Positions 44,780 to 54,075 of a DNA stretch of 59,149 bases are shown here, piece after piece. The translations under genes and the position numbers were made by a program. The number at the start of each line of letters is the position of its first letter. Within the stretch, counting starts at the first letter, position 1. Below the pieces are notes generated by a model, which did no database searches, had not been told where the DNA came from, and saw only the letters and a program-made list of their open reading frames with translations. Source of the stretch: Rhodococcus sp. ARC_M6 (GTDB lineage: Bacteria > Actinomycetota > Actinomycetes > Mycobacteriales > Mycobacteriaceae); NCBI RefSeq assembly GCF_022810305.1, contig NZ_JALGQH010000037.1:1-59149 (forward strand). The letters are read 5' to 3'.

Positions 44780-46378
44780 TCAGCCTGCGCACACCACATC
44801 GACCTGGTAGGCACCGGCAGCGGTTACCGGTACGGAAACCCGATAGCCCCCGTCGACCGAGCGAACCGCGGCAGCTCCGACGTTGGTTCCGGACACCGCC
44901 GGACTTCCACAACGCTCCGGCACCCACAGATCTGCTGAAACCCCAGTCCGGTCCGCGACACCCTCGACCTCGAGTGCCCCGGTCGGCACATCCGCCCGGA
45001 TAGCTGTCAGCTCACCGGGAACTGCACGCGGGTACGCCCGGGCCAGGATTGGCAGCAGCGGATCGTTCGCCGGGAAGCTTGCCAGGCCGCCGAAAGTTCC
45101 GGGTTGGCAATCGGGACGGTTGCCGCGCAACTGAACGTTGTGCGGATCCCCGCAGGCCTGCTTCCACTGCCACCACGTACCGCCGATGAGGTAGGAATCC
45201 TCCGCCGCGGCGTATCGGACCAACTTGGGCGCGTCGTCGGCGGGATCGTCGGAGAAGAATCCCCATTCACCGGAGAAGAACGGAGTCCCGTAGTTGTCGG
45301 CTGCCTTCTGCGCGTTGGCAAAGCCTTCCTCGATGGTGCCCATCGCCAACGGCAGCGACTCGTTGTAGATGTGCGGCGCGTAGACGAGGTTGGAATCCGA
45401 CGTGAATCCGGACGGACCCGAAGACGCCGAACCCGTAGAACCACCGCTGCCCGAAGAACCTGCGCTACCCGTCGACGGACCCGGCGTCGGCAGGATGCTC
45501 GACATCACCCCTGGCTCGAAGTACACCGTATGGCTGAATCCGCCCGGAACCGATGCTTCGGCCGCTCGGATAGCCGGAACCAGTCGGTCGTACATCTGGC
45601 CCAAGCGAACGTAATCGTTAAAACCGATAGCCAGACCGGGATTGGGCTCGTTGAGCAGGTCATATCCGACGACGGCCGGATCAGTGGCGAACCGGCGGGC
45701 CACGAACTCCCAGGATTTGATGAACTCGCCTTGGATCCCGTTCAGGTCGTTGTAGAAATTCTCGAACGACGTCTGAACCGCTACCGATACCTCACGGGAG
45801 TCCTCCAGCCGACACGTATATATCGGGTCCGTGATCGCCGTCGCCCACGCCGGGGCGCCGTCCCAACCGACTGCGGGCTTCATGAAACTCGGGCACACAG
45901 TTCCATCGGGCGAGTTGACCGCCGGACCCCAGGCATCCTGGTGCATGTCCAGAATGACACCGATATCGTGGATCTTCGCCCAGTTCACGGCCTCAGCGAT
46001 CCGGTCGAGGTACGTGTCGTCGAAAACCCCGCGCTGCGGCTCGATCAGTGACCACGTGATGATCAGCCGAACCACGTTGAAGCCCTTGGCCGCGATTCCG
46101 GCAAAATCGGCTTCCGTCAGAGGCATCGTCGAGTCGAGGTCGGGAAACTCTTGGTAGTACTCACCGAGACCGTTGACGTTGACGCCTCGCAGGATGACCG
46201 TCCGCCCCTGATCATCGACGATTCGCGACGAGCCATCCGTGCTCGTGGACAATGTGGCCGGCGCCGGAACCGGCGGGGCCGCACCGGCGGATCCAACACC
46301 CACCACTCCTGCGCAGACAGCCGCGACGCACGCGGTCGCCAGCACTGTAGTCGTCTTCTTTCGCAGCCTGGACAGCAT
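44780..46378 (-). CDS. Secreted GH5 endoglycoceramidase
   Basis: Hydrolyses the bond between the glycan and ceramide in glycosphingolipids; Rhodococcus is the classical source of EGCase. From ATG 46378 the 532-residue protein starts with a signal peptide (Arg/Lys, then a hydrophobic core to Ala-Gly-Ala-Ala about residue 34). GH5 barrel elements are L-R-G-V-N, D-M-H-Q-D, the acid/base L-N-E-P (Glu244) and the nucleophile S-G-E-W-G-F (Glu371). A C-terminal beta domain follows from about residue 450. A Gly/Ser-rich insert (residues 299-323) interrupts the region before the nucleophile. Single gene, transcribed toward fadA. Confidence 0.92.
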   Translation of the reverse strand: MLSRLRKKTTTVLATACVAAVCAGVVGVGSAGAAPPVPAPATLSTSTDGSSRIVDDQGRTVILRGVNVNGLGEYYQEFPDLDSTMPLTEADFAGIAAKGFNVVRLIITWSLIEPQRGVFDDTYLDRIAEAVNWAKIHDIGVILDMHQDAWGPAVNSPDGTVCPSFMKPAVGWDGAPAWATAITDPIYTCRLEDSREVSVAVQTSFENFYNDLNGIQGEFIKSWEFVARRFATDPAVVGYDLLNEPNPGLAIGFNDYVRLGQMYDRLVPAIRAAEASVPGGFSHTVYFEPGVMSSILPTPGPSTGSAGSSGSGGSTGSASSGPSGFTSDSNLVYAPHIYNESLPLAMGTIEEGFANAQKAADNYGTPFFSGEWGFFSDDPADDAPKLVRYAAAEDSYLIGGTWWQWKQACGDPHNVQLRGNRPDCQPGTFGGLASFPANDPLLPILARAYPRAVPGELTAIRADVPTGALEVEGVADRTGVSADLWVPERCGSPAVSGTNVGAAAVRSVDGGYRVSVPVTAAGAYQVDVVCAG

Positions 46379-46496
46379 CTGCAGAACACCCACCTCACCT
46401 CGACACAAAGGGTCGACGGCAAAGCCATCGCCGCAATGATCGTATTGGTCAGATGTCCAACTTGTGGCCTTTTGCAAAAATTAGGGAAACTCTTGA

Positions 46497-48650
46497 CTAT
46501 TCGAGTTTGCGGGCTCCCAGAACATCCTTGAGAAGCTCTTTTGCTACTTCCTCCGGATCGCGTCGGGTACTCGGATCGCCAGGCTGCGCAGCCTCGGCAA
46601 CCATCTGCTTCTCTTCCTCCGGCGTGGCCGCAGCAGGTGTCGCCTCGTAGTCGACCTCCGGTTCGGGGTCATCCGGATAGTCCGGGGCCTCGGGCGGCGG
46701 AATGTCGTCGGAACCGCGATCCGGTCCCCGCTGCGTGGACGTCGACGCCGGTGTCTGCGCCGCCCGCTCCTGGCTGGGTCGCGAAAAACGCGGCGCTGCC
46801 GCAGCACGAACGGGAGCCTCGGCAGGCTTCGCCGACGCAGCGGAAGCATGAACCGTCGGAGCGCCCTCCTGATACTCCACTTGCCAAGTGCCTCCGAACA
46901 TTTCGGAAAGCACTTCACAAATGACCGCAGCATTGTGCGGCGAGGTGACACGGGCACCGAGCACCGGAGTGACATGCGCGATCACCAGCACCTGCCCCCT
47001 CACGTCATGAACTGTTGCGGCTGAGAGCATCGCGGGTAGAACCTTGTTTCGCTCACCCACCTTGTTGCGCAACGTGTTCCAGGCATCGCGCAAAACGTCA
47101 ACGGTAGGACCGGCCGAAACTGGGGCTTCAGGTTCAGGTTCGACAGCAGGCTCGGGTTCGACTGCGGGTGCAGCTTCGACTACGGCCTCAGATTCGGCCA
47201 CGACAACAGGCTCGTGAACTGGCTCAGGCTCGACAACGGGAGCCGGCGCGACTGGTTCAGGCGCGACAGACGCCGGTTCAGGCGCAGCCACAGGTACCGG
47301 CGCGACAACAGGCTCAGGCGCGACAGGCTCCGGTGCCGGCGTCACAACCTCTGCTTCCGGCTTACGCTGCGAGGGACGCTGGAACTTGGACTCGACCTCC
47401 GGAGCCGAGCCAGGTGCCTGAGCAACCGGTGCCACGTGTGCAGGTTGCGCGGGCTGCACAGATTGCGCCGGCGCCGCACCGGAACCCACTGCGGGAATAC
47501 CTCTTTCGATTCGCTCCAACCGCTGAAGCACAGCCGATTCGGCATCCGATGCCGAAGGCAGCAGCATTCTGGCGCAGATCACTTCGAGGAGCAACCGCGG
47601 TGCAGTAGCGCCTCGCATCTCACCCAGACCAGCGTGGACTGTTTCGGCGAAACGCGTTAACGCAGCCGGTCCGACGCGCTGAATCTGCTCTCGCATCGTT
47701 ACCAGTTCAGCCTCGGGAGCATCGACCAATCCGGTTTCGCTGGCATCGGGAACGGCCTGCATCAGGATGAGATCACGTAGACGCTCGAGCAGATCGAGGG
47801 CAAACCGACGCGGATCGTGACCAGCGTCCATGACACGTTCGATGGTTCCGAACAGTGCCGCACCGTCGCTGGCCGACAACGCATTTACTGCCTCGTCGAT
47901 GAGCGCGACGTCGGTGACACCGAGAAGTGAGAGCGCGCGCGGGTACGTAACGCCTTCATCGCCGGCGCCGGCAAGAAGCTGATCGAGAATACTCAGGGAG
48001 TCACGCGGCGATCCGCCGCCGGCCTTGATGACCAACGGATAGACCGTCGGCTCAACGGGCACGCCCTCTTGCCCGCAGACTTTCTCCAGAAGCCCACGCA
48101 TCGTGGACGGCGCCAGGAGACGGAAAGGGTAGTGGTGCGTACGCGAACGGATAGTCGGAAGAACCTTCTCCGGTTCCGTGGTCGCGAAGATGAAGATGAG
48201 GTGCTCCGGCGGCTCTTCCACGATCTTGAGCAGAGCGTTGAAGCCCGCCACCGTAACCATGTGAGCCTCGTCGATGATGAAGATGCGGTACTTCGACTCG
48301 ACGGGGGCGTAAGAAGCTTTGTCGCGAAGCTCACGAGTGTCGTCGACACCACCGTGGCTGGCAGCGTCGAGCTCGGTGACGTCGACGTTTCCCGGCCCAC
48401 CCGGACCGAGCGCGATGCAGGAATTACACACCCCACAGGGCGTCGACGTGGGGCCTTCCTTGCAGTTCAGCGACCGCGCCAAAATACGCGCCGACGACGT
48501 CTTTCCACAGCCGCGAGGGCCGGAAAACAGGTAGGCATGGTTAATGCGCTTTGCGTCGAGGGCGGTGCTCAGTGGTGCGGTGACATGTTCCTGCCCCACC
48601 ACCTCGGCGAAAGTCGCCGGTCGATACTTCCGGTACAGGGCCACGCGCAA
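46497..48650 (-). CDS. dnaX: DNA polymerase III subunits gamma and tau
   Basis: Clamp-loader ATPase. The 717-residue protein has Walker A G-P-R-G-C-G-K-T (44-51), the four-cysteine zinc module (Cys63, 72, 75, 78), Walker B I-I-D-E-A-H and the sensor region F-A-T-T-E-P. The AAA+ core ends near residue 370. A long Pro/Ala/Val/Glu linker follows, then the C-terminal tau domain. GTG start is possible at the same position. Same position relative to the FAD/CFA pair as in M. tuberculosis Rv3721c. No SRP RNA gene was found beside it. Confidence 0.96.
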   Translation of the reverse strand: MRVALYRKYRPATFAEVVGQEHVTAPLSTALDAKRINHAYLFSGPRGCGKTSSARILARSLNCKEGPTSTPCGVCNSCIALGPGGPGNVDVTELDAASHGGVDDTRELRDKASYAPVESKYRIFIIDEAHMVTVAGFNALLKIVEEPPEHLIFIFATTEPEKVLPTIRSRTHHYPFRLLAPSTMRGLLEKVCGQEGVPVEPTVYPLVIKAGGGSPRDSLSILDQLLAGAGDEGVTYPRALSLLGVTDVALIDEAVNALSASDGAALFGTIERVMDAGHDPRRFALDLLERLRDLILMQAVPDASETGLVDAPEAELVTMREQIQRVGPAALTRFAETVHAGLGEMRGATAPRLLLEVICARMLLPSASDAESAVLQRLERIERGIPAVGSGAAPAQSVQPAQPAHVAPVAQAPGSAPEVESKFQRPSQRKPEAEVVTPAPEPVAPEPVVAPVPVAAPEPASVAPEPVAPAPVVEPEPVHEPVVVAESEAVVEAAPAVEPEPAVEPEPEAPVSAGPTVDVLRDAWNTLRNKVGERNKVLPAMLSAATVHDVRGQVLVIAHVTPVLGARVTSPHNAAVICEVLSEMFGGTWQVEYQEGAPTVHASAASAKPAEAPVRAAAAPRFSRPSQERAAQTPASTSTQRGPDRGSDDIPPPEAPDYPDDPEPEVDYEATPAAATPEEEKQMVAEAAQPGDPSTRRDPEEVAKELLKDVLGARKLE

Positions 48651-48697
48651 AGACTACCGGCGACGTACGACAGGTAAAAACCACTGGCTTTTGCGTC

Positions 48698-48735
48698 GAA
48701 ACATGTTCGCAACACAATGGCAGTGCAGCGGAAAC
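48698..48735 (+). promoter_or_regulatory. Candidate GlnR box upstream of the ammonium transporter
   Basis: Four half-sites at exact 11-base steps: GAAAC (48698), GCAAC (48709), GCAGT (48720, weak) and GAAAC (48731). This resembles the GlnR pattern of alternating GTnAC/GAAAC with 6-base spacers. It lies 62 bases before the start of amt, a classical nitrogen-regulated target. Confidence 0.45.
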
Positions 48736-48796
48736 CACACACACGCATCGTGGGTTTCGTGCACGCGGACAGGTCCGTGTGTGGGAGGAGAAAACT

Positions 48797-50107
48797 GTGC
48801 CCGCCACCATCGACGCCGGAGCAACCGCCTGGCTGCTCGTCAGTACCGCCCTCGTTCTTCTGATGACACCGGGACTTGCCCTGTTCTACGGCGGCATGGT
48901 CCGTTCGACCGGCGTGCTGAACATGATCATGATGAGCTTCGTCTCCATCGCGCTCGTCACCGTGGCCTGGCTGTTCGTCGGGTACAGCCTGGTATTCGGC
49001 GACGATCACGGCGGCATCATCGGCGGACTCGAACACCTCGGCATGGCAGGCATCGACCCGTCGACCGTGCACGGGAACGTTCCGGAAGTGCTGTTCGCAA
49101 CCTTCCAACTGACCTTCGCGATCCTGACCGCAGCACTCATCAGCGGGGCGATCGCGGATCGTGCGAAGTTCTCCGCCTGGATGATCTTCGTCCCGATCTG
49201 GTCGCTGCTCGTCTACGCACCCGTCGCCCATTGGGTGTGGAATCCGCAGGGCTGGCTCGCCCGGATGGGAGCACTCGACTACGCGGGTGGCCTCGTCGTC
49301 GAGATCGTCTCCGGCGCGTCGGGACTCGCGCTTGCCCTGGTCCTCGGCCAGCGAATGGGCTTCAAGGCCGAGTCGATGCGTCCGCACAACCTCCCGTTCG
49401 TCCTGCTCGGCGTCGGACTGCTCTGGTTCGGTTGGTTCGGTTTCAATGCCGGCTCCGCGCTCGCCGCCGACGGCATGGCCGCACAGATCTTCCTCAACAC
49501 CTTGGTCGCGGGTTGCACCGGCCTACTCGGCTGGTTGTTCGTCGAACAGAATCGCGACGGCCACCCCACCACCTTCGGCGCCGCGTCGGGCGTCGTCGCC
49601 GGTCTGGTCGCCATCACGCCCTCTTGCGGAACCGTCAACATGTTCGGTGCCACGATCATCGGTTTGGTTGCCGGAATCGTCTGCTCGTACGCGGTGAGCT
49701 GGAAGCACAAACTCGGCTACGACGATTCCCTCGACGTTGTCGGCGTCCACCTCGTCGGCGGCATCATCGGATCGCTGATGATCGGTTTGCTTGCGACGGC
49801 TGTCATGACCGGTGGACCGGAAGGCCTGTTCCTCGGCGGCGGTTTCGCACAACTGGGCAAGCAGTTCGTCGGGGTCGTCGTGGTCGCACTCTACGCCTTC
49901 GGCGTCACCTACGGCCTCGGGAAACTCATCGACAAAACTTTCGGTTTCCGCATTTCGCGGGAAGACGAAGCCCGAGGCATCGACGTCGCCCTACACGCGG
50001 AGTCCGCCTACGAGCACGGTGTCCTCGGCCACGGTCCCATCGGTGGCCAGAACCCCAGCCCGTTCCTGCAGCGCGCCAAGGACGACCGCGAACGCGAACG
50101 CGACTGA
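48797..50107 (+). CDS. amt: Ammonium transporter (Amt family)
   Basis: A 436-residue inner-membrane channel with 11 expected helices. Family elements are M-T-P-G-L-A-L-F-Y-G-G-M-V-R, the pore His regions V-A-H-W-V-W and G-V-H-L-V-G-G, and W-F-G-W-F-G-F-N-A-G-S. The GTG at 48797 has GGGAGGAG at 48782-48789 with 7-base spacing; the GTG at 48779 would overlap that site and is rejected. The cytoplasmic tail is long (about 45 residues) with many charged residues. No glnK/glnD genes follow; it converges on the thiolase gene with 5 bases between stops. Confidence 0.94.
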   Translation: MPATIDAGATAWLLVSTALVLLMTPGLALFYGGMVRSTGVLNMIMMSFVSIALVTVAWLFVGYSLVFGDDHGGIIGGLEHLGMAGIDPSTVHGNVPEVLFATFQLTFAILTAALISGAIADRAKFSAWMIFVPIWSLLVYAPVAHWVWNPQGWLARMGALDYAGGLVVEIVSGASGLALALVLGQRMGFKAESMRPHNLPFVLLGVGLLWFGWFGFNAGSALAADGMAAQIFLNTLVAGCTGLLGWLFVEQNRDGHPTTFGAASGVVAGLVAITPSCGTVNMFGATIIGLVAGIVCSYAVSWKHKLGYDDSLDVVGVHLVGGIIGSLMIGLLATAVMTGGPEGLFLGGGFAQLGKQFVGVVVVALYAFGVTYGLGKLIDKTFGFRISREDEARGIDVALHAESAYEHGVLGHGPIGGQNPSPFLQRAKDDRERERD

Positions 50108-50112
50108 CGCAC

Positions 50113-51276
50113 TCAGCCTGTCGCGCTCAGGTTCTCGAAGATGGTTGCGTTCGCCATACCGCCGCCCTCACACATGGTCTGGAGTCCGTAGCGAACTCCC
50201 TCGTCACGCAGGTGATGCACCAGCGTCGTGGCGATCCGAGCACCCGAACCTCCGAGCGGGTGGCCGATCGCGATTGCGCCGCCGTTGACATTCACACGGT
50301 CGGCCCGGGCGCCGGTCGCACGCATCCACGCCCCGACAACACTGGCGAACGCTTCGTTGACTTCGAAGGCACCGATGTCGTCCAGTTGCAGACCTGCCCG
50401 TTCGAGGACCCGGGCAGTGGCCGGAATCGGGCCGGCCAGCATGGTGACCGGGTCGTCGCCGATCACCGTGGCGGTATGCACCCGCGCCAACGGCACGAGT
50501 CCGAGTTCTTTCGCACGTTCGCTCGTCATCACCAGCAGCGCAGCGGCACCGTCCGAAATTTGCGACGAGTTTCCGGCAGTGATCCGGCCGTCTTCGACGA
50601 ACGAGGGCTTGATTTGCCCCAGCTTCTCCGCCGTCGATTCCCGGCGGATTCCTTCGTCTGTCGAGAATTTTGTTCCGTCGGGTAGTGGAATCGACGCAAT
50701 CTGGCGGTCGAAGCGCCCCTCATCGATCGCCCGAGCAGCACGCCTGTGCGATTCAAGGCTGTACTCGTCCAGCCAGGATCTGCTGAGATCGTATCGGGCA
50801 GCGAGAGTTTCAGCCCCCAGCCCTTGATTGAACTCCACTCCGTGGTACCGCTTCAGGATCGCGTCGGTGTAGGCGCTGCCAAGGCCAACTCTGCGCGCAG
50901 ACCCCATCGGAATACGAGTCATGGACTCGACACCGCCGGCAACGGCAATGTCGTACTGACCCGAAATCACCCCGGCCGCAGCAAAATGTAGCGCTTGCTG
51001 ACTCGATCCACACTGCCTTTCGATCGTGGTTCCAGCCACGTGTTCGGGCCATCCCGCAGCCAGAACTGCGTTACGCGCGATGTTCCCCGCCTGTTCCCCG
51101 ACCTGCCCGACGCAACCCCACAGGACGTCATCGACTGCGTCGGCACTGATCCCGACTCGTTCGATCAACGCGTTCAGTACCGTCGCCGACAGGTCCACGG
51201 GATGGACCTCCGCGAGTTGCCCCTTCCGACGCCCCACCGGACTCCGAACAGCCTCTACCACTACAGCATCACGCAT
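50113..51276 (-). CDS. Acetyl-CoA acetyltransferase (thiolase)
   Basis: A 387-residue thiolase with E-R-Q-C-G-S-S (nucleophile, about Cys89), N-E-A-F-A, G-H-P-L-G-G-S-G and C-E-G-G-G-M-A, a canonical set. It is the last gene of a six-gene minus-strand operon and would perform the thiolytic step of that pathway. It is much closer to canonical degradative thiolases than the altered thiolase at 23456-24586. Confidence 0.94.
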   Translation of the reverse strand: MRDAVVVEAVRSPVGRRKGQLAEVHPVDLSATVLNALIERVGISADAVDDVLWGCVGQVGEQAGNIARNAVLAAGWPEHVAGTTIERQCGSSQQALHFAAAGVISGQYDIAVAGGVESMTRIPMGSARRVGLGSAYTDAILKRYHGVEFNQGLGAETLAARYDLSRSWLDEYSLESHRRAARAIDEGRFDRQIASIPLPDGTKFSTDEGIRRESTAEKLGQIKPSFVEDGRITAGNSSQISDGAAALLVMTSERAKELGLVPLARVHTATVIGDDPVTMLAGPIPATARVLERAGLQLDDIGAFEVNEAFASVVGAWMRATGARADRVNVNGGAIAIGHPLGGSGARIATTLVHHLRDEGVRYGLQTMCEGGGMANATIFENLSATG

Positions 51277-51306
51277 TGTCTTCTCCTAGTCTTTCTGTTT
51301 TCGCGG

Positions 51307-52092
51307 TCACGTCGCGGTCCAGATCGGCGCGCGTCCCGCAGCAAAAGCCGAAGCACCTTCACGGGCATCGTTCGAATCGAAAACGGGCATCACGATCTCG
51401 CGTGTCCGGGCAAACGCCTCGGCCGGCGCCCACGCCGGCGACTCGTCGATCACGCGCTTGCTGGCTCGTACGGCAAGTGGGCCGTTGGCGGCAATCTCCT
51501 CGGCGAGTTCGATGGCCGCCTGAAGTACTGTGCCTTCCGGCGCGAGGCGATTAACCAGTCCGAAAGGTTGCAATTCGACTGCAGTCATTGCCTTTCCGGT
51601 GAGTGCCATCTCGATCGCCACGGCCCGCGGAATCCGTCCGGGAAGCCTGGTCAATCCACCAGCCGCAGCCACCAGCCCACGCCGAACTTCCGGAAGCCCG
51701 AAGGTCGACGTCGGCGAAGCGACTATCAAATCGGCGGCCAGAGCTATCTCGAATCCACCGGCCAATGCAGGGCCATCTACCGCCGCGATCAACGGCTTGG
51801 TGGGCGGAGCCTCCACCAGCCCCGCAAAACCGCGACCCTCGACACGTGGGCTCTCCCCACGTAGAAATGCCTTCAAATCCATTCCAGCGGAGAAGAAACC
51901 GCCGGATCCGGCAATCACTCCAACTCTCAGAGAAGGGTCTGATTCCAGCCGGTCGACAGCTTGAGCAATCGCATGGGCAACCACACTGTCGACCGCATTA
52001 CGGGCCTTCGGACGATTCAGAGTGATCACGAGCACCGAGCCGACAGCTTCGGTCAGTACCGATGCCTCCGTCATAGCAACCGCGGCACTCAT
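51307..52092 (-). CDS. Enoyl-CoA hydratase/isomerase family protein
   Basis: A 261-residue crotonase with oxyanion-hole segments S-A-G-M-D-L and G-P-A-L-A-G-G-F-E-I, and G-L-P-E-V-R-R-G carrying the usual Glu. Its start overlaps the SDR stop by 4 bp and it precedes the thiolase gene by 30 bases. Expected to hydrate the enoyl-CoA made by the dehydrogenase at 52859-54007. Confidence 0.93.
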   Translation of the reverse strand: MSAAVAMTEASVLTEAVGSVLVITLNRPKARNAVDSVVAHAIAQAVDRLESDPSLRVGVIAGSGGFFSAGMDLKAFLRGESPRVEGRGFAGLVEAPPTKPLIAAVDGPALAGGFEIALAADLIVASPTSTFGLPEVRRGLVAAAGGLTRLPGRIPRAVAIEMALTGKAMTAVELQPFGLVNRLAPEGTVLQAAIELAEEIAANGPLAVRASKRVIDESPAWAPAEAFARTREIVMPVFDSNDAREGASAFAAGRAPIWTAT

Positions 52093-52853
52093 CGCGGAGC
52101 CATTCGGATGGCACCGTCCAAGCGGATAGTTTCGCCGTTGAGCATTCCGTTCTCGATAATGTGCTCCGCCAGTGCCGCAAATTCTGCGGGGTCGCCGAGC
52201 CTACGCGGATGTGGGACCGACGACGCCAAGGCTTCACGAATATCGTCCCTCGCATTGAGGAGCAGCGGTGTGGCGAACACCCCTGGGGCAATTGTGCAGA
52301 CTCGAATAGCCACGCCGGCAAGATCTCTGGCTGCCGGCAACGTCATGCCGACGATACCCGCTTTGGACGTAGCATAGTTGATCTGCCCGATCTGACCTTC
52401 GAACGCCGCAACGGATGCCGTCAAGACGCACACGCCGCGGTCACCTTCGAGTAGTTCGTTGGTGGCCATCGTCTCGGCCGCATACCGCAACACGTTGAAT
52501 GTGCCGATCACGTTCAGGTTCACGACGGATTCGAAGGGTTCCAGCGGGGCGGCCTTTCCTTCCTTGGTGAGGATCCGCATCGGACGTCCACGGCCGGCGC
52601 AATGTACTACTGCCCGGACCGGTCCCCGTTCGGCCGCACTCGCGAAAGCCGCTGCGACAGCCTCTGAATCGGTCACATCGGTGGCCACAAAGTTTGCCGC
52701 CGGGCCGAGGGCCTGCGCTTGCTCGGCACCGGGCGACTGGGGAAGGTCGAGAAGGGTTACGGTAGCCCCGGATTCGACCAACCGAGTGGCCGTGGCCAGG
52801 CCGAGCCCGGAGGCCCCACCGGTGACGACTGCATTGATTTCTTTGATGTGCAT
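52089..52853 (-). CDS. 3-hydroxyacyl-CoA dehydrogenase, HSD10-type SDR
   Basis: A 254-residue SDR with T-G-G-A-S-G-L-G-L-A-T-A (cofactor), L-D-L-P-Q-S (NAD-selecting Asp), and an S-V-A-A-F-E-G-Q-I-G-Q-I-N-Y-A-T-S-K active-site segment typical of type II 3-hydroxyacyl-CoA dehydrogenases. Start at ATG 52853, 5 bases after the acyl-CoA dehydrogenase stop. It supplies the oxidation step between hydratase and thiolase in this operon. Confidence 0.93.
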   Translation of the reverse strand: MHIKEINAVVTGGASGLGLATATRLVESGATVTLLDLPQSPGAEQAQALGPAANFVATDVTDSEAVAAAFASAAERGPVRAVVHCAGRGRPMRILTKEGKAAPLEPFESVVNLNVIGTFNVLRYAAETMATNELLEGDRGVCVLTASVAAFEGQIGQINYATSKAGIVGMTLPAARDLAGVAIRVCTIAPGVFATPLLLNARDDIREALASSVPHPRRLGDPAEFAALAEHIIENGMLNGETIRLDGAIRMAPR

Positions 52854-52858
52854 GTCAG

Positions 52859-54007
52859 TTACAGTCCCATCGACTTCGAGATAACACTCTTCATTACTTC
52901 GCTTGTGCCACCGAAGATTCGGGTGACGCGGGCGTCGGTGTACAGACGCGCGATTGGGTATTCGCTCATGTAGCCGTAACCACCGTGGATCTGCAGACAC
53001 TTGTCGATGACCCGGGCCTGCACCTCGGTGCAGAACAGCTTCGTCTTCGCTGCGTCGGCGGGACTGAGAGTTCCGGCATCGAGCGCGACAAGAGCCTGGT
53101 CGATCAATGCCTGACCAGCGGCAAGTTCTGTCGCACAGTCCGCGAGAACAAATTTCGTGTTCTGGAAGTCTGTGAGCGGCTTACCGAAAACAACGCGTTC
53201 CCTCGCATAATCGATGGCAAGGTCGACCGCTGCGGTCGCGGTCGCCTGAGCGGTGATGGCGATCGAGAGGCGTTCCTGCGGCAGGTTGTGCGCCAGCATG
53301 GAGAACGCGTTTCCCTCCTCCCCGAGGATGTTTCGAGCCGGGACTCGAACATTCTCGAAGAGCAGTTCAGCGGTGTCACTGGACTTCATGCCGATCTTGT
53401 GGAGGTTGCGTCCCCGGCTGAATCCCTCCATGCCCGCCTCGACCACGATCAACGACAGCCCACTACGCCGATTCTCGGTATTGCGTGAGGTACGTGCAAC
53501 CACAATCACCAGATCTGCATTGATGCCGCCGGTAATGAACGTCTTACTGCCGTTGAGGATGTAGTCGTCACCCTCCCTTACTGCGGTAGTTGTCACGCCG
53601 GCCAGATCCGAACCGATTCCCGGTTCGGTCATCGCGATGGCACTGACCAGGCCGCCGTCCGCGAAACCCGGGAACCAGCGGTTGCGCTGCTCGTCGTTCG
53701 CATATTCCAGGAAGTACGGAAGTACGGTGTTGAGGTGTACCTGGAAGCCTCCGAGTGATGCAGCAGCGTAACCGATCTCCTCGTAGACAACCGTATTGAA
53801 CAAGAAGCTGTCGATTCCTCCACCACCGAATTCTTCGGGCACCTGAAGACCGTTGATACCGATCTCCGCCGTCTTCCGGTAGAAGTCACGGGGGATGCAA
53901 CCGGCTTCCTCCCAATCGGGAAGGTTGGGCACGATCTCCTTGGCGATGAACTGGCGCACCGAGTCTCGGAACGCGTCGTGGTCTTCGTTGAAAATGTTGC
54001 GTTGCAT
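52859..54007 (-). CDS. Acyl-CoA dehydrogenase
   Basis: A 382-residue single-domain acyl-CoA dehydrogenase. It has M-T-E-P-G-I-G-S-D-L-A-G and G-S-K-T-F-I-T-G-G in the flavin region, L-P-Q-E-R (helix-G Glu, candidate base), Q-I-H-G-G-Y-G-Y and I-F-G-G-T-S-E-V-M. It resembles long-chain or IVD-type enzymes. Sits 68 bases after the CoA-transferase gene and starts the beta-oxidation set of this operon. Confidence 0.94.
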   Translation of the reverse strand: MQRNIFNEDHDAFRDSVRQFIAKEIVPNLPDWEEAGCIPRDFYRKTAEIGINGLQVPEEFGGGGIDSFLFNTVVYEEIGYAAASLGGFQVHLNTVLPYFLEYANDEQRNRWFPGFADGGLVSAIAMTEPGIGSDLAGVTTTAVREGDDYILNGSKTFITGGINADLVIVVARTSRNTENRRSGLSLIVVEAGMEGFSRGRNLHKIGMKSSDTAELLFENVRVPARNILGEEGNAFSMLAHNLPQERLSIAITAQATATAAVDLAIDYARERVVFGKPLTDFQNTKFVLADCATELAAGQALIDQALVALDAGTLSPADAAKTKLFCTEVQARVIDKCLQIHGGYGYMSEYPIARLYTDARVTRIFGGTSEVMKSVISKSMGL

Positions 54008-54075
54008 AGTAAATACCTTCGTTCTGGCAACGGGTCGATCCAGCTACAGGAACGACAGCAGTTGGGTTGCGGCCT

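Noticed and set aside
43211..44938. 575-codon plus-strand frame opposite fadA
   Set aside because: Antisense shadow of fadA; low-complexity, Arg/Asp/His-rich translation without domains. The same holds for the frame at 41937-43214 opposite fadB.
48651..48796. SRP (4.5S) RNA gene next to dnaX
   Set aside because: Looked for the conserved tetraloop stem because ffs can lie near dnaX; no such structure is present. The stretch holds the amt promoter.
48544..50685. 713-codon plus-strand frame across amt
   Set aside because: Arg/His-rich translation with no motif; it overlaps dnaX, amt and the thiolase, all well supported.
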